Source of the DNA: Acidobacteriota bacterium
GTDB taxonomy: Bacteria; Acidobacteriota; Terriglobia; Terriglobales; Acidobacteriaceae
Direction of reading: 5' to 3'
DNA length: 64,000 nucleotides
Assembly (NCBI GenBank): GCA_003225075.1
Contig: QIAP01000054.1
Location: 1-64,000 of the forward strand
Shown: positions 35,743 through 44,711 of the stretch, piece after piece
Layout of the letters: the number at the start of each line of letters is the position of its first letter
Position numbering within the stretch: the stretch's first letter is position 1
Notes under the pieces: generated by a model
Seen by the model: the letters and a program-made list of their open reading frames with translations, nothing else
Told to the model about the DNA's origin: nothing
Database searches by the model: none
Made by a program: the position numbers and the translations under genes

Positions 35743-37149
35743 TCACTGCAGTGCTTGACTCGAAGCTGAAGCCGCCCGTGAACCGATGTTATAGCGTTTG
35801 AGCTTGCGATAGAGGGTGGCGCGGCTGATACCTAGCATTTTGCCGGCCAGAACTTTGTCTCCCTTCACCTGCTCGAAGACGCGCTGAATCGTGGCTCGTT
35901 CGATGTCCTCCAGATCGGTCGAGGTAAGCCCGCTGGATGATTCAGCGAATAACTCCGCCACCGGGGAGGCGGAAGCGATGGCGGGTGGCAGGTCGTTTAC
36001 GTCAATGGTCTGATGGTCGCCCAAAGCGACGGCGCGTTCGATGCAGTTTTCCAGTTCGCGCACGTTCCCCGGCCAATCGTATTGCAACAACGACTTCATG
36101 GCTGAGTTAGTAACTTGAATGGCATGGTCTGGGGCATAGCGATCGAGAAACCAGTGCACCAGCATAGGAATGTCTGAGCGACGTTCCCTCAGTGCTGGCA
36201 CGTGAAGCGTCACCACGTTCAAGCGGAAATAGAGATCTTTGCGAAATGTCCCGTTGCGATATTCCGACTCGAGGTCGCGATTGCTGGCGGCGATGACACG
36301 CACGTCCACCTTAAGCTTCTGATTGCTGCCTACCGGGCGTATTTCTTTTTCCTGCAATACGCGCAACAGTTTGGCCTGCATCTCCAGCGGCAGTTCGCCG
36401 ATCTCATCGAGGAAGATGGTGCCCCCATCCGCCGTCTGAAAGAGCCCTGATTTCGACTTGAGGGCGCCCGTAAAGGCTCCTTTTTCGTAGCCAAACAATT
36501 CGCTCTCGATGAGCGTAGGCACTAACGATCCGCAGTCGACGGCTACGAAGGGGCGAGTGGCAAAGGTTCCGCGAAAGTGAATGGCGCGAGCCACAAGTTC
36601 TTTACCCGTCCCGCTCTCGCCGGTAATGAGGACGGGCGTACGGGTGTCTTTCAATCGCGAGATGAGACGCAGTACATCTTGAATTTTGGCCGACGAACCC
36701 ACAATGCCATGCAGTTTGGTTTCGGTGTCCATGCGTTCGCGAAGAAAGCGATTCTCATCCACCAGGCGGACTTTTTCCGCCATCCGCCGTAGAAACAGGC
36801 GCAACTCCTCGAGCGGCGAAAAGGGTTTGGTGATGTAGTCGTAGGCCCCCAGCTTCATGGCTTGTACGGCAGTTTCAATCGAACCATGTCCTGTCATCAC
36901 CGCCACTTCGGTACGCGGTAATAGTTTCTTGACCTTCTCCAGAAAATCCAATCCCGACATGTGAGGCATCACCATATCGGTGAGAATCATATGGGCGGGC
37001 TGGTCCTCCAGCAGGGACAGAGCGGACTCGCCATTGTCAGCTTCCAGGCAGGCGAAGCCGAGTGATTCGCCGACGGTTACGCAGAGCTTGCGGATGCTCT
37101 GCTCATCATCCACGATTAAGAGTCGGATTCGAAGATCGTCGCTGCTCAC
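35743..37149 (-). CDS. NtrC-family sigma-54-dependent response regulator
   Basis: Three domains: receiver (residues 1-120, phospho-Asp at 58 in ILTDMVMP, Lys in DYITKPF), AAA+ activator (about 145-385) with Walker A GESGTGKE, the sigma-54-contacting loop GAFTGA and Walker B GGTIFLDEIGELP, and a C-terminal Fis-type HTH (KVLAGKMLGISRATLYRKLKRY). On phosphorylation such proteins remodel sigma-54 holoenzyme. Its ATG overlaps the stop of the single-domain receiver gene upstream, which in turn overlaps the kinase gene, so the three make a coupled kinase-receiver-activator unit. The dyads at 35657 and 41462-41548 are its likely targets. Confidence 0.95.
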   Translation of the reverse strand: MSSDDLRIRLLIVDDEQSIRKLCVTVGESLGFACLEADNGESALSLLEDQPAHMILTDMVMPHMSGLDFLEKVKKLLPRTEVAVMTGHGSIETAVQAMKLGAYDYITKPFSPLEELRLFLRRMAEKVRLVDENRFLRERMDTETKLHGIVGSSAKIQDVLRLISRLKDTRTPVLITGESGTGKELVARAIHFRGTFATRPFVAVDCGSLVPTLIESELFGYEKGAFTGALKSKSGLFQTADGGTIFLDEIGELPLEMQAKLLRVLQEKEIRPVGSNQKLKVDVRVIAASNRDLESEYRNGTFRKDLYFRLNVVTLHVPALRERRSDIPMLVHWFLDRYAPDHAIQVTNSAMKSLLQYDWPGNVRELENCIERAVALGDHQTIDVNDLPPAIASASPVAELFAESSSGLTSTDLEDIERATIQRVFEQVKGDKVLAGKMLGISRATLYRKLKRYNIGSRAASASSQALQ

Positions 37150-37550
37150 AAAGCCTTCCCCATGGTTTTCTCGACAACCGAGATAAACTGGCGCACCCGA
37201 AATGGCTTTTCCACGCAGGGGGCGCCGGTCTTGCGCAGGGTCTCCACCGTCTCTTCGTTGGCGATATCCCCAGTGATGAAAACGATGCGCGATACCAATT
37301 CCGGGCGGTTCGTGGCAATCCAGGTATGAACATCCACGCCATTCACGCCTCCTGGGGTACGCATGTCGGAGACGACACCGAGAAAATCGTCGCCAGCTTC
37401 GAGCAGTTCGAGCGCTTTGATGCCCGACTCAGCGCAGACGACGGGATAACCGCTGCGCTCCAAAGTGGCGAGAACATAGGCCATTACGCCGGGTTCGTCT
37501 TCAATCAAGAGGACCGGAAGAGGCAGGGGTTTTGCGGCAGGTTGACTCAT
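37146..37550 (-). CDS. Single-domain response regulator
   Basis: A 134-residue protein with an 11-residue Pro-rich lead and one receiver domain: acidic pair in LLIEDEPG, phospho-Asp 62 in VVSDMRTPGG, Thr in IVFITGD and Lys in CVEKPF. There is no output domain. Encoded between the large kinase and the NtrC-type activator with 4-bp overlaps on both sides, it may be a phosphate sink or an intermediate. In similar operons such receivers resemble the detached receiver of a hybrid kinase. Confidence 0.93.
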   Translation of the reverse strand: MSQPAAKPLPLPVLLIEDEPGVMAYVLATLERSGYPVVCAESGIKALELLEAGDDFLGVVSDMRTPGGVNGVDVHTWIATNRPELVSRIVFITGDIANEETVETLRKTGAPCVEKPFRVRQFISVVEKTMGKAL

Positions 37551-40500
37551 CGTTGTATCACTCCGGCGGCGGCCCCCAGAGAGGCCGTTTCAGCGAGGGC
37601 AGGCAGGCGGACAATAAAAGTCGCGCCCTCTCCCCCGACGTTGTTGTGGCATAGAATCTCGCCGCCATGTTCGCGGACGATTCCGTAGCAGATGCTGAGA
37701 CCCAGGCCAGTTCCCTTCCCTACTTCTTTGGTAGTGAAGAATGGATCAAAGATGCGGTCAGGAGTGGCAATCCCCTCGCCGTTATCGCGGAACGAGACCT
37801 CGACGAAATCCCCCAGGTTTGCGGTCATGATTTCAATACGGGCCAAGCGGCCGGTTTCGCGCACCGCGTCATAGGCATTGTTAAGAATGTTGAGAAAGAC
37901 CTGCTGCAATTGATGGGAATCGCCGATCACATAAGGCAAATTCTGATCGAATAGCTCCACCACATCGATGCCATGGCTGGTGAAATCATAAGAGCGCAAT
38001 TGCACGGTGCGGATGAGAATGGTGTTGAGTTGAACAGGTTTGCGCTGTGGCGGGTTCTGGCGCGCGAAGCTGAGCAGGTTTTGCACGATTTGCTTGGTGC
38101 GCTGGGCTTCTTGAAGAATCACTCGCAGATCCTTACGGGCGCTTTCCGGGACCTCGGCATTTTCCATGAGCAGATCGGCAAATCCAAGAATGGCCGTGAG
38201 TGGATTGTTAACCTCGTGGGCGACGCCCGAAACCAGTTGGCCTACCGCTGCCATCTTCTCGGCGTGCATGAGTTTGGATTGCAACATGGCCGCGTCGGTG
38301 ATGTCGGTCATTACCACCACGATGCTGGTGACGGACCCTTGCTCATCACGCATGGGGCTGAGATTGACGGAAAACTGGCCCAACCGGCCGTCGCCACGGT
38401 AGATTTGCAGGTCAAGATTGTCTACTTGATGACCGGCCACGGTGGCATTGAGAGCATCGCTTAGGACCTGGCGGCGAGCCGGCGCCGCAAGTTCAACCAG
38501 AGGCCGTCCTAGAATTTGTTTTTGTTCATAACCGGCGTCATACCAGCGGCGATTGCCATAGCTGATCAGCCCGGCGGTATCCACGACCAGGATGAGACTC
38601 TGGGTGTGATTCAGGATCTTGCTGGAAAAATCACGTTCGCGCTGCAGTTCAGACTGAAAATTCTTCAGCCCCGTGATATCGAGCATCAGGCCGCGGTACT
38701 GGACGACTCGGCCCTGCGCGTCCAGCACGGCGAATGCGTTGATGAGCACGTGCACAGCGGAACCGTCTTTGCGTCGAAGCGTCTCCTCGTGATTGCGCAA
38801 CACCCCATGTTGCTGCATGAATTGCGCCAGCCGCTCCCGCACCTCGGGGGACGAATAGATTACGGCGTTGATATCCACTTGCAACAGCTCCTGCCGGCTG
38901 CCATAACCCAGCATGCGGACCAGCGCATCGTTCACTTCAATAAAGCGTCCTTCCGGCGTCGAGAAGAAAAGGCCCTCCTGAATGTTGTCAAACAGTTCTC
39001 GATAGCGACGCTCCGCTTCGCGGCGATCGGTGATGTCTTTGAGAACGTGAATGGTCTGAAGCCTCTCATTGTTTGCCCCATGAATACGCGAGGTCGAGAC
39101 CAGATAAGTGCGCTCCAGCACGGGATGAACAAATTCATCGGTGCCATCACCAGTTCGACAGAATGGACAAGAGTGAGGGGGAGCTTCGGTGGCCAAGGCC
39201 AGGAGCGCCCGCATATTAAGTCCCACCAGTTGAACCGGCTCGACCCCGATAAATTCCGCCAGCGAACGATTCACACGCAACACATTGTGGGCCTCGTCAT
39301 GGACCACGATGTAGTCGGAGATGGCATCGAAGATTTCCATCCAGTGCCGGTTGGCTTGATCCATGCGAGTGAAAAGGCGGGCGTTTTCCAACGCCATCGA
39401 GGCGTGGCTGGCGATGGCGTGAAGTAATTGCTGATCTTCCTGGCCGAAAGGCTGATCACGATCGGCGAGGCAAAGCACCCCGCCGAGATCTCCCGATGAA
39501 CTGGGTATGCGGACCAGCGTGCAATCCGTCCAGCCCAGGGCCGAAGTAAATTCGGAACCGAGCAACTCGGTCGCGCTGGCCCGCACGATGTCTTCGCTGC
39601 GCTCCAGCAACAGCTTAGTAAGTGCCTGGCTGAAGCGGCGCAACAAGGAGCGGTCATGGCAAACCACCCGGGTCGGACCCTGCAGAACAATCGTTTCGAG
39701 CACGCCGTCCTGCGACAGCGCGAGAGCCACACCCCGCGCGCCAGTGATGTCCGCGGCGCGCGCTGCAAAGCTTTTGGCGAAGTCAGGTAGATGGAGTAGC
39801 TTGCCCACTTCGAGGGCCAAACCCATGAGAGCTTCCGCTCCCTGGCGGTGCTGCTCAGAAAGGTCCAAGTTGCGAGTCAACTCCAGGGCGATCGCAACTT
39901 GACCCGCCAGCACGCGCGCCCGGCGGATGTCTTCCTCGGAAATGCCTTTCCGATCGAGGCGATCCAATACGCCGAACATGCCTAAGATCTGGCCGTCAGA
40001 ACCCAGCAGGGGCACGGCCACTATCTGCCGAATGGGGAGTTTGGCAATAAATTCCAGGTCTGCACCCACAATCTTGCTGGCCTCATCGGCCCAGAACACT
40101 TCTTTGGCAGCCAGGGTACGGGTGGCAACTCCCTCCGGCAAAATGTGATCCACGCGGCTGGGTTTCCCTTTGACGGTAGCCCAGCGAACATGGAAGGCGC
40201 TACGCTGCATCAAGCCAACGAAGGAAAATTCAAATCCGAGGAAGTCAGCAGCTCGCACTACGATGGCTTGCATGAATTGATCCAGCTTGCCGATGGAACC
40301 CAGCTCTGAGGAAATCTCCAGCAACTGATGCAGTTCCTGGGCGTGCGCCCGGGCAGTGCCGTAGAGTTCCGCGTTGGCGATCGCCACGGCGCCGAAGCCG
40401 GCAATCACCGAGACCAGCGACTTCTCTTCGGAGCTGAAGGTTCCCTCCTGCCGCGGATAAATCAGAAGCGCACCCTGGGTTCGTGAAGTGCGGAAAGGGG

Positions 40501-41389
40501 CGGCAATCAGCATTCCCGAGGGCACTATGTCCCCGAATGCATGCGACTCGGGATCGATAGAGACGGTGATAGGTTCGCCTGCCGCCACCGCCCGCCCAGC
40601 CAGATCAGCCGAGAAACGCAGAGCCCGACGATCATGCCGGGCACGAATGGAATTGGCGAACTGAGGCGTCTCAGCGGCCACAGCACGCAACTGGAAAGGA
40701 CCTTCCTGACGCAACAGAACGCATACCAGCCGGGTGCGCAGCAGAACCCGAATCCGATCCGCCAGCGCTTCGATGACCGCCGAGACATCCGGCGTGCCGT
40801 GCAGCGCGTGTGCCACCTCGGCGAGAATCTCGACCCGCCGATGTTCTTCGCGGGAGGCTTGAGTCAAGCGCGTGGCTTCGAGAAGGCTTCCGAGTTGCCC
40901 CGCGAGGATAGTGGCTTTAGCGGCCAGGTCTTCATTGAAGAAATTGGCGTCGGCGTCATGCAGAAACGCGGCGGCACCGATAACCTCATTAGAAACTACC
41001 AATGGAGCAGCCATCATCGAGCGGGCCTGAAATGCGGCCGCCATGGGGTAGCGGTGCGGATCCACGTAATTGACGAACACCGTGCGGCGGCTGCGAACCG
41101 CTTCCATGGCGACGGCACTTTCGTCAGCCTTGAGCCGGGCTCCGCGGAACCTTTCGGCCAGCAAGCCATCCGCTTCCGCGCCAACTAGTTCGTCGGGAGA
41201 AGCAACTTGCCAGAAATAGACCCCATTGACCTGAAAAAAATCGCGCGTGGCACGACAGAACAGTTGAATGAGAGAGTCGCCAGAAGTGCCCCGAGCGGCG
41301 GCATCGGAAATGCGCAAGAGCAACTTTTGAAAAGAGTCGCTGGACGGGGGACCAAACTCCGGAGTTATCGTCGTGTTCCCGGGCTGCAT
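37547..41389 (-). CDS. Large soluble GAF/PAS sensor histidine kinase
   Basis: A 1280-residue protein with no membrane segment. About four GAF-type domains (roughly residues 20-180, 190-345, 360-510 and 525-690) are followed by three PAS domains (about 690-810, 815-930, 945-1050). The first PAS contains a CPFC pair that could bind metal or sense redox. The catalytic core follows: HisKA with the phospho-His in VSGVAHEVNNPLTAILGF (near 1060) and HATPase_c with DPFFTTKEVGKGTGLGLSICYGIV. The NtrB-like H-box and the NtrC-type gene downstream fit a two-component pair. The multiple GAF domains point to cytoplasmic small-molecule or gas sensing; ligands unknown. Confidence 0.93.
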   Translation of the reverse strand: MQPGNTTITPEFGPPSSDSFQKLLLRISDAAARGTSGDSLIQLFCRATRDFFQVNGVYFWQVASPDELVGAEADGLLAERFRGARLKADESAVAMEAVRSRRTVFVNYVDPHRYPMAAAFQARSMMAAPLVVSNEVIGAAAFLHDADANFFNEDLAAKATILAGQLGSLLEATRLTQASREEHRRVEILAEVAHALHGTPDVSAVIEALADRIRVLLRTRLVCVLLRQEGPFQLRAVAAETPQFANSIRARHDRRALRFSADLAGRAVAAGEPITVSIDPESHAFGDIVPSGMLIAAPFRTSRTQGALLIYPRQEGTFSSEEKSLVSVIAGFGAVAIANAELYGTARAHAQELHQLLEISSELGSIGKLDQFMQAIVVRAADFLGFEFSFVGLMQRSAFHVRWATVKGKPSRVDHILPEGVATRTLAAKEVFWADEASKIVGADLEFIAKLPIRQIVAVPLLGSDGQILGMFGVLDRLDRKGISEEDIRRARVLAGQVAIALELTRNLDLSEQHRQGAEALMGLALEVGKLLHLPDFAKSFAARAADITGARGVALALSQDGVLETIVLQGPTRVVCHDRSLLRRFSQALTKLLLERSEDIVRASATELLGSEFTSALGWTDCTLVRIPSSSGDLGGVLCLADRDQPFGQEDQQLLHAIASHASMALENARLFTRMDQANRHWMEIFDAISDYIVVHDEAHNVLRVNRSLAEFIGVEPVQLVGLNMRALLALATEAPPHSCPFCRTGDGTDEFVHPVLERTYLVSTSRIHGANNERLQTIHVLKDITDRREAERRYRELFDNIQEGLFFSTPEGRFIEVNDALVRMLGYGSRQELLQVDINAVIYSSPEVRERLAQFMQQHGVLRNHEETLRRKDGSAVHVLINAFAVLDAQGRVVQYRGLMLDITGLKNFQSELQRERDFSSKILNHTQSLILVVDTAGLISYGNRRWYDAGYEQKQILGRPLVELAAPARRQVLSDALNATVAGHQVDNLDLQIYRGDGRLGQFSVNLSPMRDEQGSVTSIVVVMTDITDAAMLQSKLMHAEKMAAVGQLVSGVAHEVNNPLTAILGFADLLMENAEVPESARKDLRVILQEAQRTKQIVQNLLSFARQNPPQRKPVQLNTILIRTVQLRSYDFTSHGIDVVELFDQNLPYVIGDSHQLQQVFLNILNNAYDAVRETGRLARIEIMTANLGDFVEVSFRDNGEGIATPDRIFDPFFTTKEVGKGTGLGLSICYGIVREHGGEILCHNNVGGEGATFIVRLPALAETASLGAAAGVIQR

Positions 41390-41461
41390 GGTCAGAAGAA
41401 CACCGCCTGCTCACCTCGCTCAAACTCACAAGTGCTTGAATATAAGGGAAAAGTATCGTGC

Positions 41462-41513
41462 GATCTCATTTTGAGTCAAGCAAAATAGGGGCGGGGTGTC
41501 TAACTGTGAATCT
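41462..41513. promoter_or_regulatory. Two further NtrC-type dyads between the kinase and chemotaxis operons
   Basis: Site 1, GATCTCA-TTT-TGAGTCA (41462-41478), is a good palindrome of the TGTCTCA-N3-TGAGACA type. Site 2, TGTCTAA-CTG-TGAATCT (41497-41513), is weaker. They sit between the divergent starts at 41389 and 41729. They could serve either operon, for example autoregulating the kinase-activator unit and helping to activate the chemotaxis operon. Confidence 0.5.
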
Positions 41514-41531
41514 TAAGCGCTGGCTGTGAGG

Positions 41532-41548
41532 TGTCTCAAGATGAGAGA
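41532..41548. promoter_or_regulatory. Enhancer-type dyad TGTCTCA-N3-TGAGAGA
   Basis: A 17-bp palindrome with 7-bp arms, 130 bp upstream of the -24/-12 promoter at 41678, and matching the dyad at 35657. A further inverted pair, TGAGA-CGTT-TCTCA (41573-41586), lies 25 bp downstream with the half-sites facing the other way. Confidence 0.65.
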
Positions 41549-41677
41549 TAAAGCAAGTCAGGAACGCTTCAATGAGACGTTTCTCATGACTGGAGAGCCT
41601 CATTCTAGCTGTCTTTACTGGCTTAAGTAGTCATCGTCACAGCTAGTTAACTCACGTAACCAATCGCAGGTCGAGGC

Positions 41678-41693
41678 TGGCATCGGCATTGCT
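41678..41693 (+). promoter_or_regulatory. Sigma-54 promoter for the chemotaxis operon
   Basis: TGGCATCGGCATTGCT matches the -24/-12 consensus TGGCACG-N4-TTGCW at 10 of 12 defined positions with exact GG-N10-GC spacing. Transcription would start near 41705, about 25 bp before the GTG of the TonB-C-domain gene at 41729, leaving room for its GAGGAGGAA ribosome-binding site. Confidence 0.75.
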
Positions 41694-41728
41694 CATAAAG
41701 GGTCACTACTTTTGTCCGAGGAGGAACT

Positions 41729-42088
41729 GTGTCTTCAGCAAGGGCGCTGTGCTGGCAGACGGCAGGGGTCTTAACGATATTAGCGGGCATGACATGTGCG
41801 ATACCGCTGGCAACCGCCGCGGAAAAATCGGTTGAACTGACTCGTAAGGCCAAGACAAAAGTGGCGGCCGTCTATCCCGCTCTGGCCAAGCGAATGAACA
41901 TTACCGGCACGGTGAAAATTGAGGTTCTGGTGGCAGCGAATGGAACTGTCAAAACCGCCAAGGTATTGGGCGGACATCCCCTGCTGGCGAATGCTGCCGT
42001 AGATGCGGTCAGGAAGTGGCGTTTCGAAGCCGCATCCGAGGAAACGTCAGGGGTAGTCGAATTCAAGTTCGCCTCCGACCAGCAGTGA
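41729..42088 (+). CDS. Secreted TonB C-terminal-domain protein
   Basis: A 119-residue protein starting at GTG 41729 after a strong GAGGAGGAA. A signal peptide or N-terminal anchor (LCWQTAGVLTILAGMTCAIPLATAAE) precedes one TonB_C domain: YPALAKRMNITGTVKIEVLVAANGTVKTAKVLGGHPLLANAAVDAVRKWRFEAA. The Pro-rich spacer of true TonB is absent. Such stand-alone domains bind peptide or receptor partners in the periplasm. It is the first gene behind the sigma-54 promoter and stands 85 bp before the MCP gene, so it may be a periplasmic partner of that receptor. Confidence 0.85.
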   Translation: MSSARALCWQTAGVLTILAGMTCAIPLATAAEKSVELTRKAKTKVAAVYPALAKRMNITGTVKIEVLVAANGTVKTAKVLGGHPLLANAAVDAVRKWRFEAASEETSGVVEFKFASDQQ

Positions 42089-42173
42089 TGCAGAATTACC
42101 AATGGAGGAGTCCCGAAAGCGAGACTGAGATACAAGTGCGATCTGCGAAAAGGTACTTGATGGAGGAACAGCA

Positions 42174-44165
42174 ATGACAATCGGCAAGAAACTCTACCTT
42201 AACTTCGGAGCCGTCCTTGCGATGGTCGTGGTGCTGTTTCTGGTGAACCTCACGGCGGTGCAGCGGGAGCATTCGGCCAAAGCGGCGGCGAGCGCTTCGA
42301 TCGAGTTGGCCGATGCCACCGACGCGGTCAAGTTTCAGATGATGCAGAACCGTCTATACCTGAGTAATTACCTGTTGAGCGGGGACACCCGCGAAGTAGA
42401 GCGGATGAATGAAGGCATCCGCTTCTTGAACGAGAAATTACTCAAGGCGGAAGGCTTTTCGAATTCAGACCAGCAGAAATCGGCGCTTGAGAAGGTCCGG
42501 CAGCAGGAACAGAATTGGCTAAAAGAATTCGCCACCCCGCTGGTAGAAAAACGCAAAGATGTGGATGCCGGCAATGGTACTGTGGCTGAGCTGCAGATCT
42601 TTTATTTGCAGAAAGATGCTTCCGCCTGGGTGAAAACCTCCACCGAGTACCTGGACATGGCGGACCAGGAAAGCAAAAAGATTTTGGAGGAACGCCGCAA
42701 GTCGGACGAGACCGCCGCCACCGCAACCGTACTGGTCGCTTTATTCAGCACTCTGCTGGCACTTGGTCTGGGAATCGCAATCGCCTATCGGAGTTCCAAG
42801 ACCATCACCGAACCCCTCACCAATCTGATGATGGTGGCCAGGCAGATCGGAAATACTGGTGACCTCGACCACACCATCGACATAGAGCGCCAGGATGAAA
42901 TCGGCGAACTGGCCCGGACCTTTGGCAATATGGTGATTTATCTGAAAGAGATGGCTGCGGTTTCCGAAGCGATCGCCGGCGGCGACCTGACCGTGCAGGT
43001 GCAGCCGCGCTCCAAGCATGACACTTTGGGCAATGCGTTCTTCCGCATGGTGGAGGGACTGCGAAGCCTGGTACGCAACGTGCGAGACGCGTCCTCGCAA
43101 GTGGCCAGCGCTTCCAACCAGGTTGCAGGCGCCTCCGACGAGTCCGCCAAGATCAGCCTGCAGGCCTCCTCCGCCATTGATGAAGTCACCAGCACCATGC
43201 ACGAGATGAGTGTGAACGTGCAGAACATGGTGAAGAGCACGCAGACGCAAGCCTCGAGTGTAAGTGAAACCTCGGCTTCGATTGACCAGATGGTGGCCTC
43301 GATCCAGCGCGTGGCAGATACCGCCAAGGTATTGCTGGACATTTCCAATCGCTCGCGCGAGGAAGTGCACAGCGGCATCACCACTATGGAGAAGGCCACC
43401 GATGGCCTTAACAAGATCAACAACACCATTCACTCCTCGGGTGAAATCATTGACGCGCTGGGACATCGTGCTGATGACATTGGAAAAATCATCGAGGTCA
43501 TCGACGATCTCGCAGAACAGACCAACCTACTGGCGCTGAATGCTGCCATTGAAGCCGCCCGCGCCGGCGAGCACGGACTGGGTTTCGCGGTGGTGGCCGA
43601 CGAAGTGAGAAAGCTGGCGGAAAAATCAGCGCAATCCACCAAGGAGATTTCCGAACTGATCCAGAGTATTCAGAAGGAAGCGCGCAAGGCCGTCGAGAAC
43701 ATGGACAAAAGCACCAACATTGTGAACGAAGGCTTGAACCTGGGTCAGGAGCTGAATGCGGCGCTGCGCAAGATTTCCAACGTAGTCACCGAAGTTTACA
43801 AGTTCGCCCAGGAAATCGGGGCGGCCACCAACGAACAGTCGCACGGTTCTTCGCAGATCGCCAGGGCCACCACCCGTTTGAACGAGATCACCCACGAAAT
43901 CAATTCGGCGGTGGAGGAACAGGCGTCGGGGGCACAGGCAGTCGTAAAAGCCATGGAGCGCATGCGGGAACTGACGCAGCAATCCACCTCAGGCTCGACC
44001 GAACTCGCGGCCTCGGCCGAACAGATGTCCAAGATGTCGCGCGGACTTCTGGAATCGATGGATCGTTTCGCCTTGCGCGACGCCGACAGCGGACATGTTG
44101 CACACCGCGAAGAAAAACCGGCGGCCAAAACCGTGGCCCGTTATGCCACTGCAGGACAGAACTAG
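42174..44165 (+). CDS. Methyl-accepting chemotaxis protein
   Basis: A 663-residue receptor. TM1 is at about residues 10-30, followed by a ~150-residue helical periplasmic sensor (four-helix-bundle look, [17 protein letters not shown]) and TM2 at about 185-205 ([23 protein letters not shown]). Two HAMP-like stretches follow ([15 protein letters not shown]...; [17 protein letters not shown]...), then a long signalling coiled coil. The hairpin tip is [43 protein letters not shown]. Methylation helices have many Gln/Glu pairs. No C-terminal CheR-tethering pentapeptide is present. GGAGGAA precedes the ATG. It heads the CheW-CheR-CheA-CheB-CheY-CheX run. Confidence 0.96.
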   Translation: MTIGKKLYLNFGAVLAMVVVLFLVNLTAVQREHSAKAAASASIELADATDAVKFQMMQNRLYLSNYLLSGDTREVERMNEGIRFLNEKLLKAEGFSNSDQQKSALEKVRQQEQNWLKEFATPLVEKRKDVDAGNGTVAELQIFYLQKDASAWVKTSTEYLDMADQESKKILEERRKSDETAATATVLVALFSTLLALGLGIAIAYRSSKTITEPLTNLMMVARQIGNTGDLDHTIDIERQDEIGELARTFGNMVIYLKEMAAVSEAIAGGDLTVQVQPRSKHDTLGNAFFRMVEGLRSLVRNVRDASSQVASASNQVAGASDESAKISLQASSAIDEVTSTMHEMSVNVQNMVKSTQTQASSVSETSASIDQMVASIQRVADTAKVLLDISNRSREEVHSGITTMEKATDGLNKINNTIHSSGEIIDALGHRADDIGKIIEVIDDLAEQTNLLALNAAIEAARAGEHGLGFAVVADEVRKLAEKSAQSTKEISELIQSIQKEARKAVENMDKSTNIVNEGLNLGQELNAALRKISNVVTEVYKFAQEIGAATNEQSHGSSQIARATTRLNEITHEINSAVEEQASGAQAVVKAMERMRELTQQSTSGSTELAASAEQMSKMSRGLLESMDRFALRDADSGHVAHREEKPAAKTVARYATAGQN

Positions 44166-44174
44166 CGCGAGAGC

Positions 44175-44684
44175 ATGACCCGGGAACTCCATATCGTCGG
44201 ATTCAAAGTGGGCCGGGAGACTTACGGCGTGCCCATTACGTCGCTGCATGAGATCGTGCGGGTACCGGAGATCACGGCAGTGCCGGACGCGCCCGAGTAC
44301 ATGGAGGGCGTAATTAATCTACGGGGCAAGATTGTATCGGTGATTGATTTGCGCAAGAAATTCGGCGAGAAGCAACTGGCGGTAAACCGGCGAAACCGCA
44401 TTCTGGTCGTGGAATGGAACGGTCGCCTTTCCGGATTGATTGTCGATTCAGCCTCGGAAGTGTTGAAGATTCCAGCCGGCGATGTGGAACCGGCCCCGGC
44501 GGTACTGCAAGAGGGCGGGCTGAACTGTGTGACCGGGCTGGGCAAATTCGGCGGCCGCCTGATCGTGCTGCTGGATATGAACAAGCTGCTCGAACATAGC
44601 GCCGTACGGCAAAGGAATGCCGCCGGCGAGGCCAAGAACATTGGGACGGGCAAAGCAGAGGTGCGGGGCGCCGGCGTGAAATAG
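44175..44684 (+). CDS. cheW: Chemotaxis coupling protein CheW
   Basis: CheW bridges receptors and CheA. The 169-residue protein is one CheW domain of two five-stranded barrels: VGFKVGRETYGVPITSLHEIVRVPEITAVPDAPEYMEGVINLRGKIVSVIDLRKKF, then the conserved GLIVDSASEVLKIP and LIVLLDMNKLL. A short polar tail (about residues 140-169) extends beyond the usual end. It begins 10 bp after the MCP stop. Confidence 0.96.
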   Translation: MTRELHIVGFKVGRETYGVPITSLHEIVRVPEITAVPDAPEYMEGVINLRGKIVSVIDLRKKFGEKQLAVNRRNRILVVEWNGRLSGLIVDSASEVLKIPAGDVEPAPAVLQEGGLNCVTGLGKFGGRLIVLLDMNKLLEHSAVRQRNAAGEAKNIGTGKAEVRGAGVK

Positions 44685-44711
44685 GTAGATCCAGGCAGGA
44701 TTGGACAATCC

